From the NCBI GenBank assembly GCA_025403435.1, contig CM046345.1, forward strand, positions 17,912,809-17,976,808: a DNA stretch of 64,000 nt. The letters are read 5' to 3'. The position numbers were made by a program, and so were the translations under genes. Below are positions 1-10,146 of this stretch, in pieces. Below the pieces are notes generated by a model. It did not search any database. It was not told where the DNA came from and saw only the letters and a program-made list of their open reading frames with translations. This stretch comes from Artocarpus heterophyllus. Taxonomy: Eukaryota > Streptophyta > Magnoliopsida > Rosales > Moraceae. How positions within the stretch are numbered: position 1 is the stretch's first letter; every line of letters starts with the position of its first letter.

Positions 1-322
1 TGAGGAGAAACAAGAAGAAAAGGGTTTTTAGAATAAAGCCCCTAAGAACAATAAAGATACTTGCCATAGATGTGGCATGAAAGGACATTGGAGACGTACA
101 TGTCGCACGTCTAAACATTTTGTTGATCTTTACCAAGCTTCCTTAAAGGAGAAAGAAAAAGGTGCAGAGGCAAACTTTGTTGAGACAAACTTTATTGAAC
201 GATATGATCCCACATATTTTACACACTTGGACGTTGTAGATTTCTTTGAGAATCATGATGGAAATTTTGAGAATAAAAATTTTGAGAATTTAATTAGCGA
301 GGGAAACATCAATATGGCTTGA
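1..322 (+). pseudogene. copia-1 gag C-terminus with CCHC zinc knuckle
   Basis: This is the end of a copia gag (nucleocapsid) reading frame. The zinc knuckle C-H-R-C-G-M-K-G-H-W-R-R-T-C (CX2CX4HX4C) lies at 62-103; in active elements it binds the element's RNA during packaging. Downstream is an acidic tail rich in Glu, Asn and Phe that ends with TGA at 320-322. A TAG at about 30-32 interrupts the frame just before the knuckle, so this copy is non-functional. The frame does not run on into protease; a non-coding spacer follows. Confidence 0.8.
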
Positions 323-544
323 AAAGATGTTCTCCCACTAATCTATCCCGTTTCTTTTTTTTTTTTTTTTTTTCTGGTGTGACCATAATTTTTAGTATGT
401 TTCAATTTTTTTTATTTTAGTTTGGTTGTAATTTCGGTGTGATTTTATTATGTTTTGTAATCTCCATATATTTTCTTATAAAAAAAAGGATTGTGTTTAG
501 TATATTATTTTCTTATCTCTTTGTTTTATTTTTCATGAAGAGAC
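323..544 (+). other. Non-coding spacer between copia-1 gag and pol
   Basis: About 220 bp, very T-rich, with a run of 20 or more T at about 353-373 and no useful open frame. It separates the gag stop from an ATG at 545 that is in frame with the protease active site. The pyrimidine-rich stretch ending in AG just before 545 could serve as a splice acceptor. That is inference. Confidence 0.5.
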
Positions 545-959
545 ATGGATTTTAAAAATCATTCTACCGGTATTAAAGTTAATGATGAAGCCTTTTGCCT
601 AGTGGACAGTGGAACAACACACACTATTCTCAAAGATAAAAAAATATTTTTCCAATCTTATATTAGCTGAAGCTAATGTTACTACAATATCTAGTGTTGC
701 AAATCTCATTGAGGGCTTTGGTAGTGCTAATATATTATTACTTGGTGGCACAAAGTTTATGATTAACGACGCTATGTATTCTAGTAGATCAAAAAGAAAT
801 CTACTAAGTTTTAAAGATATACGTCGTAATGGTTATCATATTGAGACAACAAATGAAAGAGACGTTGAATATCTTTATATTACATCTAATGTCTCAGAAG
901 GAAAAAAATATTGGAAAAGCTACCAGCATACTCTTCTAGATTGTATTATACATTTATAA
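545..959 (+). pseudogene. copia-1 aspartic protease and N-terminal pol, frameshifted
   Basis: Pol appears to start at ATG 545. The frame leads into the aspartic protease active-site triad Asp-Ser-Gly (605-613), followed by Thr-Thr-His. After an A-rich run near 640-650 the frame is lost, and the protein continues in another frame as recognisable protease and linker sequence (Ala-Asn-Leu-Ile-Glu-Gly, then Lys-Arg-Asn-Leu-Leu-Ser-Phe-Lys-Asp-Ile) to 959. In active elements this enzyme cuts the gag-pol polyprotein. The frameshift in an A run suggests decay by slippage. Confidence 0.75.
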
Positions 960-1921
960 ATCCAATTGAATCCTATGTGGTGATGAACGAAGAATCCAAA
1001 GATTCAAAGAATTTTATTGTTTGGCACAACCGTTTAGGTCATCCGGGCTCAATAATGATGCGAAGGATTATAGAAAATTCAAATGGACATCCTTTAAAGA
1101 ACCAAAAGATTCTTTTGTCCAAAGATTTTTCATGTGCTGCTTGTTTTCAAGGAAAACTAATTATAAGGTCATCCCTAATGAAAGTTACAATTGAATCTCC
1201 TACATTTTTAGAACGAATTCAAGGAGATATATGTGGGCCTATTATTCCATCATGTGGACCATTTCAGTATTTTATGGTCTTAATAGATGCATCAACACAT
1301 TGGTCACATGTTTGCTTATTATCTACTCGTAATGTTGCATTTGCGAGACTCCTTGCTCAAATAATCCGATTACGAGCACAATTCCCAGATTATACAGTCA
1401 AGAAAATTCGTCTGGATAATGCAAGAGAATTTACATCCCAAGCCTTTAATGATTACTGCATGTCAATTGGGATTACTGTTGAGCATCCTGTTGCTCATGT
1501 GCACACTCAAAATGGATTAGCAGAATCCTTTATTAAAAGGTTGAAATTAATTGCTAGGCCTTTACTTATGAGAACAAAATTGCCTAGCTCTACTTGGGGA
1601 CATGCCATATTACATGTTGCAGCACTTATTCGCATAAGGCCTACTACATATCATAAATACTCCCCATTACAGCTTGTTTCTGGTAAAGAGCCAGATATTT
1701 CCCATTTGAGAATTTTTGGTTGTGCAGTATATCTTCCAATTGCTTCACCACAGTGTACTAAGATGGGTCCTCAAAGGAAACTGGGAATTTTTGTTGGATT
1801 TGAATCCCTATCAATAATTAAATATCTCGAACCCTTGACAGGTGACCTCTTTATGGCATGGTTTGTCGATTGTCAATTTGATGAGACAGTTTTCCCAACA
1901 TTAGGGGGAGATAAACAATAG
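911..1921 (+). pseudogene. copia-1 integrase domain, longest open stretch
   Basis: An open frame of about 336 codons covers the GAG-pre-integrase zinc-binding region and the integrase core. The pre-integrase region holds Trp-His-x-x-Leu-Gly-His and then Cys-Ala-Ala-Cys, an HHCC finger. The catalytic core carries the first Asp in Gly-Asp-Ile-Cys-Gly-Pro, the second in Leu-Asp-Asn-Ala-Arg-Glu-Phe, and the Glu in Gly-Leu-Ala-Glu-Ser, so the DDE triad is present. Integrase joins element cDNA to host DNA. The domain is open but is separated from protease and reverse transcriptase by frame changes and the stop at 1919-1921, so I count it as part of a dead element. Confidence 0.88.
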
Positions 1922-4078
1922 CTGAAAAAACAAGAAATTTCATGGAATGCATTATCATTATCTCACTTTGATCCTCATACAAATCAATGTGACTTAGAAG
2001 TTCAAAAAATTATCCATTTACAAAAAGTCGCAAATCAGTTACCAGTTGCATTTACCGATGTCAAGAAAGTGACAAAATCACATATACCAGCTGAAAATGC
2101 TCCTATTCGAATTGATCTTCCTATCGAAAAAAATATTAATATGGTAGCAAATGAATCTAAGGCACGCCAAAAGCGTGGTAGACCCATCGGTTCTAAGGAT
2201 AAAAATCCAAGAAAGAAAAAGGAGCTAAATAATAAGCAAGTTGGCATTTCCAATGTTATTAATGTTCTTGAAGAGCCCAGTATAAAAATAGTTGACATAG
2301 CTGAAGAATTAACCCCAGAAGAGGTTCAAGTATTTGAAAAAGATGTTAATGAAGAGATCTCAATAAGCTATGTTACTTCAGGAAATAGATGGTACCGAAA
2401 AAAAATTGTTGTCGACAACATATTTGCATATGCAATAGCTTTTGATATTACAAAAGAAAACGAGAATCTTGAACCAAAGTCTGTTGAAGATTGTCAGTGT
2501 AGAAATGATTGGCCAAAATGGAAAGACGCAATCTAGGTAGAATTAAGTTCTCTTGAAAAACGTCAAGTTTTCGGGCCTGTTGTCCAAACACCTGAAGGTG
2601 TAAAACTTGTAGGCTACAAGTGGGTATTTGTGCGAAAGCATAATGAAAAAAATGAAATTGTTAGATATAAAGCACGACTTGTAACACAAGGCTTTTTGCA
2701 AAGACCTGGTATTGATTATGAGGAGACATATTCACCAGTGGTGGATGCAATTACAATTAGATTTTTTATTAACCTGGGAGTTTCAGAAGGAATTCAATGC
2801 ATCTAATGGATGTTGTAACGGCCTATCTGTATGGGTCACTTGATAGTGACATTTATATGAAAGTCCTTAAAGGCCTAAAAATACCTGAAATATGCAATTC
2901 AAAACCCCGGGAAATGTATTCAATAAAATTACAAAGATCTTTGTATGGATTAAAGCAATCTGGACGTATGTGGTATAATCGTCTCAGTGAATACCTTTTG
3001 AAAGAAGGATATATTAACAATCTAATTTGTCCATGTGTTTTTATTAAAAGGTATAAGTCTGGATTTGCATTTTTGCAATTTATGTTGACGATTTGAATAT
3101 CATTGGGACTCATGAAGAGCTTACAGGTACGATAACATATTTGAAAAATGAATTTGAAATGAAGGACTTAGGAAAAACAAAATTCTGTCTCGGCTTGCAG
3201 ATCGAGCATTTATCAAAAGGGATTTTTGTTCATTAGTCAACATATATTGAAAAGGTATTAAAGCGTTTTAATATGGATAAATCTCATCCAATGAGTTCTC
3301 CCATGGTTTTACGATCCCTTGATGTGAAAAAGGATCCTTTTCGTCCTCGAGATGATGATGAAGAAATTCTAGGTCAAGAAGTGTCATATCTTAGTGCTAT
3401 TGGTGGACTAATGTATCTTGCTAATTGCACAAGACCTAACATATCATTTTATGTTAGCTTACTAGCGAGATATAGTTCTTCACCAACTCGAAGACATTGG
3501 AATGGTGTCAAACAAATACTTCGTTATCTTCGTGGTACAACAGATATGGGTATGTATTATACATGATTTCAAGTCGAAATTGATTGGATATGTGGATGCA
3601 GGATATTTGTCTGAATCACATAAAGCTTGATCACAAATAGGTTATTTGTTTACATATGGTGGTACAGTTATCTCGTGGCGTTCAACAAAACAAACCCTAA
3701 CTGCCACATCTTCGAATCATGCTGAGATATTAGCAATTCACGAGGCAAGTCGAGAATGTATATGGTTAAGATCCCTGGTGCAACATATAAGAGAAACATG
3801 TAATCTTTCATTCAACAAAGAAAGTCCAACTATGTTGTATGAAGATAATGCAGCCTATATCACTTAACTCAAAGGGGGTTACATAAAAGGAGATAGAACA
3901 AAGCACATTTCACCAAAATTCTTTTTTGCGCACGAGCTTCAAAAGAAATGAGAGATCGATGTACATCAAATTCGCTCCAGTGACAACTTGGTAGATTTGT
4001 TTACAAAGGCACTTCCTACAACAACATTTGAGAAGTTGGTACACAAAATTGATATGCGTCAACTTAGAGATCTTTGAA
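1922..4078 (+). pseudogene. copia-1 reverse transcriptase and RNase H, broken
   Basis: Several open stretches in different frames carry the end of integrase, a Lys-rich linker (Arg-Gly-Arg-Pro-Ile-Gly-Ser-Lys-Asp, near 2170), reverse transcriptase (Gly-Tyr-Lys-Trp-Val-Phe near 2610; Leu-Tyr-Gly-Leu-Lys-Gln near 2940; catalytic Tyr-Val-Asp-Asp near 3080) and RNase H (Ala-Asn-Cys-Thr-Arg-Pro-Asn near 3420; Tyr-Glu-Asp-Asn-Ala near 3840). The C-terminal tail (Leu-Phe-Thr-Lys-Ala-Leu-Pro) runs to the stop near 4078. The catalytic YVDD is readable only after a frame change, and stops occur at about 2534, 2804, 3235 and 3865. Confidence 0.88.
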
Positions 4079-4099
4079 AAAGAGATGTTAACATGAGGG

Positions 4100-4302
4100 G
4101 GAGACACTACATATTGTACTCTTTTTCCCTTAGCCTAGGTTTTTGTCCTATTGGGTTTTCCTGGTAAGATTTTTAATAAGGCAATCCAAAATGCAGAACA
4201 TACAATAATTATGTACTCTTTTTTCTTTCACTAAGATTTTTTCCCATTGGGTTTTTTCTTGGTAAGGTTTTTAATGAGGCATATTATTTGTATGGTGGAC
4301 AT
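4100..4302 (+). repeat. Copia-1 tail motif, two tandem copies before the 3' LTR
   Basis: Between the RNase H stop and the LTR, a motif of roughly 70 bp occurs twice at about 95-bp spacing (about 4117-4186 and 4212-4281). It begins GTACTCTTTTT, continues through a CATTGGGTTTT segment, and ends TTTTTAATRAGGCA. The same pair recurs at 57039-57215 and at 58067-58180 continuing at 63231-63275, which links those regions to this family. The motif is non-coding. Its placement in the 3' untranslated region suggests an RNA-level role, but none is shown. Confidence 0.75.
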
Positions 4303-4313
4303 CCAAGGGAGAG
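4303..4313 (+). promoter_or_regulatory. Polypurine tract of copia-1
   Basis: CCAAGGGAGAG lies directly against the first base of the LTR (TGTTG). This is the expected place for the primer of plus-strand DNA synthesis. Confidence 0.75.
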
Positions 4314-4724
4314 TGTTGTGAATCAAGTATGTGTGGATGCCACCTCTTGGTATTCTATGAGTTACATGCAAACATTTTATTACAAATTTATAATTCATAT
4401 TTAGACCACATTATCACCCCATTAAATCCCTCTTAATATTGTGCATTATGTCTCCTTTAATTGTATATGAAACCTATGTAAGTTATGTCTATTACCATTA
4501 TCTCTAGTATGATGACTTGGCCTATAAATAGTAGTTGTACTAAGCTTGTAAGTTTCATCCCTTACAAGTAAAAGTATAAAAAGTTGTTTTGTCTCCAATT
4601 TTCTCTTGTCTTTCTCTATTGTTCTCTTTAGTCTTTTGTTATACTTTGCTTTATTTCATAACAACGTATTCTTTTTCCTTTAAAAAGAAATATTCATTTC
4701 GGAGTTTTATTATTTTTTTCAACA
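4314..4724 (+). repeat. 3' LTR of copia-1 (411 bp)
   Basis: The LTR starts TGTTGTGAATC and ends TTTTTTTCAACA, giving 5-bp inverted ends. A TATA box (TATAAATA, 4523-4530) sits in the middle, followed by a pyrimidine-rich stretch typical of the R/U5 part. It directly follows the polypurine tract. A decayed relative with the same layout is at 63310. Confidence 0.88.
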
Positions 4725-6283
4725 GATTATAAATGTGAAATATTCCACAAAGAGCTTTTGAATTGCCACAATAGGATTATAAATGTGAAATATGGTGTCT
4801 GTCACATGATGATTGATGAGTGCTGGTGAAAGTTGGACAAAAAAATAAACTAAGAACTAATTTGACAGCTTACTCTAAAGGAAAAACACATTGACAGAAT
4901 AATAAAATGAAGTAATTTTATGGGCAAAAATTTGAAATATTCAACAAAATTTTATCCAAAAAAGAAGAGAAACTATTCCACAAATAGCTTTATTTGCTCT
5001 TAAACGTCAGATGTTGGCAATTATAACCCCGGGTGTAAAAAACACCCAGTATGTGGCAACTATTCCTTACAGTACGCGTACTTTTATTTGTTCTTAGAGG
5101 TGGGAGTTCAGGCAATTATGATTTGATATATCGTATCATATTCTATTGTATTATATAATATAAAAAAATATAATATAATATAATATAATATGTCGAACAA
5201 GTTTTCGTGATCTAAAAGTTAAGGAGTCACTGGATATAGACAGTTGATGTGAGGAAATGACTGGTGGAAGATGTAATTATGTGAATGTTGCAGTAATAGT
5301 ATGACTTGGATTGGGCAAACGACCCAGTAACAATTTTACATTAAAAAATAATACTGTGCAAGCATGGACGTAACTTTTCTGGGATTTGAGACCATTTCAT
5401 TGGAAAATTTAAACAAACAACTGTAATTTCAATGGTTTACCAATTGTTTTTTATTTTTTGGAAGGTTGGGAGTATAAGTACGAAGTTTTGTTATTGTAGT
5501 CTGGTCGGTCAAGTTTTTAAGGAACGTTTTCAAAGTAAATGGACTTTGGGCTCTAGTATTATATTTCATGTTCGATGCTTCCCTCACTGCGGCAAAGCAA
5601 GCGCAAAACCATAATTAGATGTTCGCACCTTCCCTTATAGGCACGTTCAATTAACTAGGATTTCATTAGTACCACTTTATATTGCAACCCTAGTCATATA
5701 CAAAACATATACAGATGTTACTAAGTAGGATGATGCACATTATATCAATGGATAAGTTGCTTAGTTATCCGTTGGTTGCATACCACGTATATCTTTAGTG
5801 CTCAAGCACTATATTTATTGCTATACTGTTAAAAAAATCCCTAGTCTTTTAGACTTCGCATTTTACCATAAATGTGTATTTTTCAACCAGATGTTCCTTT
5901 TGTATTTTTTTAACAAAGTTTGGTTCATATTTAACATTATTCTGATGACACTACTTTATTTTTAATTTTTATGATTTTGGTTAGTTTAAATATTTAGTGA
6001 AAATGAACTAAAATCAATGTATTGTACGAATTAACAAGTGCATAATTCTTTTTTTTTTTTTGAGGAAACAAGTTCATAATTCTTCAAATTTTGAAATTAA
6101 AAAAAAATTAATAAAAACAAACAACGACAAAAAATATAACATAAGAACACTGATAATAATCCGGTAGATCAGTCCCAGATCTTCCAATATCATTGATAAT
6201 GTTGGCGCATATTGTGCATTGAATTGTATTAATTGATCATTTGTAGGAGGAGTACGCTAAAGGAGGGGATTAAATGACATTTG
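4725..6283. other. AT-rich intergenic DNA, no gene seen
   Basis: No supported coding sequence. Small features: a 19-bp direct repeat beginning GATTATAAATG at 4725-4743 and 4775-4793, right after the LTR; a short hairpin (GGGTGT/ACACCC) at 5031-5047; and an ATATA-type microsatellite at about 5150-5192. Short open frames here have no recognisable motif. Confidence 0.6.
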
Positions 6284-6828
6284 AGGCATGTTTGCTTTAT
6301 GTTTTCTTTGGATTCAATGGACTCAAATTTAGATTCAAGTGTAAAAAATCCTTTAGATATGTGTGTCTCCCCTAAAATTCAAATTAAATGAGTATCAAGA
6401 ATCTAAGTTTTCAGAATTTTGACCTCTTCTAAACTTTTGATACTCGGATATATTTACTATAGTAAAAACTGAAATTCTCTCTCTTATATTTGAGGGAAAA
6501 AAATCATATCTTCTTCATTTGATATCCAATTTAGATGATTCTTTTTTCATTGTGTTCCTAGTGAAGAGAGGAATAAATTAAGATCCATATTATATATTTT
6601 TAAGATCATTAACATCAAGATTTTATTATATTTGTTAATAAATCAAAAACTTTTTTCATCACCTCTCCAAACACAAATTCAAATTTTATTCCATATTTAG
6701 ATTAAAACTTAAATACACATCCAAATCACAATTTAGATAATAATTGAAATTACTAATTCAAATCCTAATTTAAATCACACAACTCAAATCAAATCACTAA
6801 TTCAAATTCATTTGCCAAATAGACCCTA
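6284..6828. mobile_element. Candidate hAT-like MITE (545 bp)
   Basis: The segment is AT-rich and non-coding, with imperfect terminal inverted repeats: the left end reads AGGCATGTTTGC, and the right end in reverse complement reads TAGGGTCTATTTGGC. It is flanked by 8-bp near-duplicates GACATTTG (6276-6283) and GATATTTG (6829-6836). An 8-bp TSD with such termini fits small hAT-derived elements. The inverted repeats match only moderately, so the boundaries are tentative. Confidence 0.45.
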
Positions 6829-8737
6829 GATATTTGTTTTTGGATGTTTAAGTTTTATTATTAAACGTAAGGTTTGGTTGTCAAATTTTTTGGTGTTAAT
6901 GTATATTACAGTTAATTTTCTTTGATTCATGTTTAGTTAATACTATTTATTTATTATTATCTTTCTTTGATGGAATTAATTTATTATTGTTTATAAGTTA
7001 GTAAAATAATAAAAATTATATTACATGACTACGTTACTGATATATAATTGATGAAATAGATTAATTGTTTAGATTATCAAAAAAATCTAAAAAAGAATGA
7101 AATAATGTACATAGAATATTACTTACATAGTAAAGTTTAAAGTTAAAGGGGTTGTAGATTAATTTGTTGCAATATGTTAAATTACTTTATTTTAAAAATA
7201 GAGTAATTATAAAATGAATTTATGGGTTGGAGATGATCTAACGCTACCGTATTTAATTCCAACTTCAGTATGCATCGATTATTGACACATTGAAGAACAT
7301 TAAATTTTGAGATGGCAGTGACGGTGTGCAATTGGGGAATGATGAAGTAGTTGGCGATGTATGGTACCCTCATGCATTCCATCACTAAAAAAAGGCTGTG
7401 GTTATTCAAGATTTCATGCACTTTTTGTTTCTTTAACGCTTCATATCACTATTAGAGGGGTACACTGGAATTTATTTAAACCGTTTTTTTTTTTTTAATA
7501 TAAAAAGAGGAGAGAATACTACCGTTATCGTTAAGTTCCAAAACAACTTAATTGCTTAATTGAACTTTGTGTTACATGGCTGAATGTTCAATATTTGATT
7601 TAATATCAAGTTCTTGAACTATATACGATTTTCTTATGTCATCATTTTATAACAGTAGTGGGAAATAGTGTGATGGATTCTCATTACTAGGTTTGTCACC
7701 ACGGTACACTGATGATTTTGTAACCCTTGGGAGACCTCTCCTTGACTTGTTTTCTCGCTTTTTCCCCATAACGACTAAAAAAAATAAAAAATAAAAAAGG
7801 ACAAACGGTCACCTAACTCAACCTTTGACTGGTTACCAGGACATGTAGGTTGCCTTGCCCCTTCACCTCAGCACAACCCTTGGATTACATTTGGATGGCT
7901 ACGATTGCTTGGGCACACCATCCACTAGGTGTGTTTTAACCTATTTCTCCCTATAACCGGTTAAAACGTGGTTTGGGGGTTGTATTTTTTATCGTTAAAA
8001 AATAGAGGCGGAAGGAAAACTACACATGTTTTTGCTCAATGTTATTCGCATATAGTACCGAAGAAATTTTTTGGCCTTCGCAGCGTTTCTTCGGCCTTTG
8101 ACTCCGCCGAGATTTCCAAGCTCACACCAAGTTTCGTTGATTTCTTGTGCTTAGGAGATACGGTTTCCATTTATACCTTCATTATATACCTGCATTCGGT
8201 TCTCTGTTTTTGTAATTTCTTGTCTTCCTCTAGTGGTTATTATATTTTGTGAAAAAAAAGAGAGAGTAAATTTTGCTGAGTATGAAGAGGGACGGCTTCT
8301 CAACATCTAATACAATCACAGGAATCAAAACAGAAGTTTTTTTTTTTTTGTTTTTGTTTTGTTTTGTTTTTTTTTTTTTATTTTGCTGGAAAACTTCAAG
8401 ACAGAAGATGGTAAAGAATATTTAGAATTGGTTCGGCCAACATCATAGTTGCAACATTTGTAAGGACACATTATGATGTATGTGTAACTACTTTCATGCC
8501 ACCTGCAGTCCACGTGTCATAAATAGGAAGGAATGCATGTCCAGTTGCTAAATTGCATTGTTCTTGGCCATAATAGTTTTTTTTTTTTTTTAGTGAATTG
8601 GGCATAATAGAGTGGAGCAATGACTATTTTAGTGTAATAAATGACAATTATTTACTTTTTATTTTTGTTTTCACAATAGCAATTATGTAATTTTGATAAA
8701 TTAATAATTTATTTCGAACCCTGTGGCTTTGCATAAC
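6829..8737. other. AT-rich intergenic DNA, no gene seen
   Basis: No convincing reading frame, RNA gene or repeat boundary. It contains homopolymer tracts (T-rich at about 7486 and 8338-8380) and a less AT-rich patch at 7800-8130 that I could not assign. It ends at ATAAC (8733-8737), the left target duplicate of the Tat element. Confidence 0.55.
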
Positions 8738-9467
8738 TGTAGACGGTAGATTTATAATTAAATATTATAATTTTGGATTGGATTATTTAAGAACTTGGGC
8801 CTTCAAATCACCGTTAAATGGATCTGTTAGCTCGGGTTGAAATGCGAGATTAGAGTGAAAACTAAATAATGCTGTAACGAAGAATGACACGCAGGATTTA
8901 TAATTGTTCACTCTGTTAACGAAGAGTTACGTCAATTGTAATTCACTATGGTATTCTGAGTGCAGATTACAAAAGAGTAGAAATGAAAAAGCAAATTGGT
9001 AGAGTTTCTGTATCTTTTTCTGTGTATATCGTACAACAAAGCAACCTTCCCCTTATATAGAGGATGATGAGGAAGAATCATGGCTTTCAACCGTTTGGTG
9101 GAGTGCGATAGTACACCATAAGTAACCGCAAAGTGGGATACGTGTCGATTGGTGATAGGCTGCAAGAATCACGACCAACCCACGTTTCAGTCCTTGACTA
9201 GACGTGTTATAACTGTTAGTTCGTGCTAATAACTGTCAGGTCGAGACGATCGATCTGGTCTAACTAAGATATGGAAACGAGTACGAATTATCTTGAGCAA
9301 GTGTAAACGCCTCAAACCACGCAAGATGATTGAATCAAGCGAACAATGTGAACCGTCAATTCGATTGGGCTTAGTCTGTAGATTTTACTCGAACTATTTG
9401 ATTAGTATCAACATTGGGCCACGCAAGCCTGCTAGCAATTTGGGCTTGACTAAATTGCACCTCAACA
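8738..9467 (-). repeat. 3' LTR of the Tat element (730 bp)
   Basis: A direct repeat of 19272-20000. On the minus strand it starts TGTTGAGGTGC and ends with CA at 8738. A TATA-like stretch (CTTATATAG, 9052-9060) matches the one in the 5' LTR. Confidence 0.92.
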
Positions 9468-9483
9468 GTTAGCCCCCCACTCT
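9468..9483 (-). promoter_or_regulatory. Polypurine tract of the Tat element
   Basis: On the minus strand AGTGGGGGGCTAAC abuts the LTR start TGTTG. A G-rich tract here primes plus-strand DNA synthesis in this class. Confidence 0.65.
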
Positions 9484-9779
9484 TTAGTCGATGTAATGGA
9501 CTATAGAAGTGAATAAAGATTAGGTCCTCATCTGACTGCATGTGACTTTGATACCTTTCATCCGTACTTGAATCATTACCTTTCCTTAGGAAATCACAAT
9601 ACTTGATTACCTGCAACACATGTCATCACGAGATTGGTAGCCCCTAAAATATCACTGCAATGCTGACACACACATCTGATTCGAAAGGACACTGCCTCGA
9701 TTTGAGTAGGAACTCGAAAAGACGCGTAACTCTAGCCCTTGGATCAAATGGCTTTGAAGCGATCTGAGCCGTCGATCTG

Positions 9780-9830
9780 ATACCCTCGGGGAGTATATAA
9801 CTCACATTTTTTCTCTCCTCTCGTCATTTC
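9780..9830 (+). promoter_or_regulatory. Putative own promoter of the antisense Tat gene
   Basis: A TATA box (GAGTATATAACTCAC, about 9790-9804) on the plus strand is followed by a C/T-rich leader (about 9808-9845). The first supported start codon of the antisense gene is at 10147. The position, directly upstream of a plus-strand gene inside a minus-strand element, suggests a promoter independent of the LTR. This is inference from sequence only. Confidence 0.5.
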
Positions 9831-10146
9831 GCTTCTCTCTCTTTTAACTCAAGGCGATTTTCCTTTTGTTTCTTAGAGTTTCTCCATGATTTCTAGGCAA
9901 GATTTTCTTCTTCTCTTTTAATTTTCTTACAATTTTCTTTTCATAATCTTGTTTTTCTTCCAATTTCAAGCATTTTGATACCAAACACACCTCACTTTTT
10001 GAGAAAATTAGCCATTGCTGAACCTGTTTGGCTGTTATGAGTCTAGAACACTCACGAACAGTTAGAAACTCTACTGATTTTAGGATCCTTTAGCCTTTTG
10101 ATCTCCAAAACCCTAGATTTCCTTTTATAAACTTGTTTTCGTGAGA

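Larger units (their letters stand above)
1..4724 (+). mobile_element. Ty1/copia retrotransposon, 3' portion (copia-1), decayed
   Basis: The order gag zinc knuckle, protease, integrase, reverse transcriptase, RNase H, polypurine tract and 3' LTR is the Ty1/copia order, because integrase precedes reverse transcriptase. The 5' LTR and most of gag lie outside the window. The reading frame is broken in several places, so this copy cannot make a full polyprotein. The 3' LTR has matching 5-bp ends (TGTTG...CAACA). The TSD cannot be checked because the 5' end is missing; the five bases after the LTR are GATTA. Two much more decayed relatives lie at 56130-63830. Confidence 0.93.

Noticed and set aside
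5150..5192. Repeated TATAATATA as a promoter
   Set aside because: It is an AT microsatellite with no gene nearby in either direction.
8325..8513. Lys-rich small protein on the minus strand
   Set aside because: Its C-terminus is translation of a long T/G-rich tract; no conserved sequence.
9780..9830. LTR promoter for Tat gag-pol
   Set aside because: The TATA box here points along the plus strand away from gag-pol and lies outside the LTR; the gag-pol TATA is at 19589-19597 on the minus strand.
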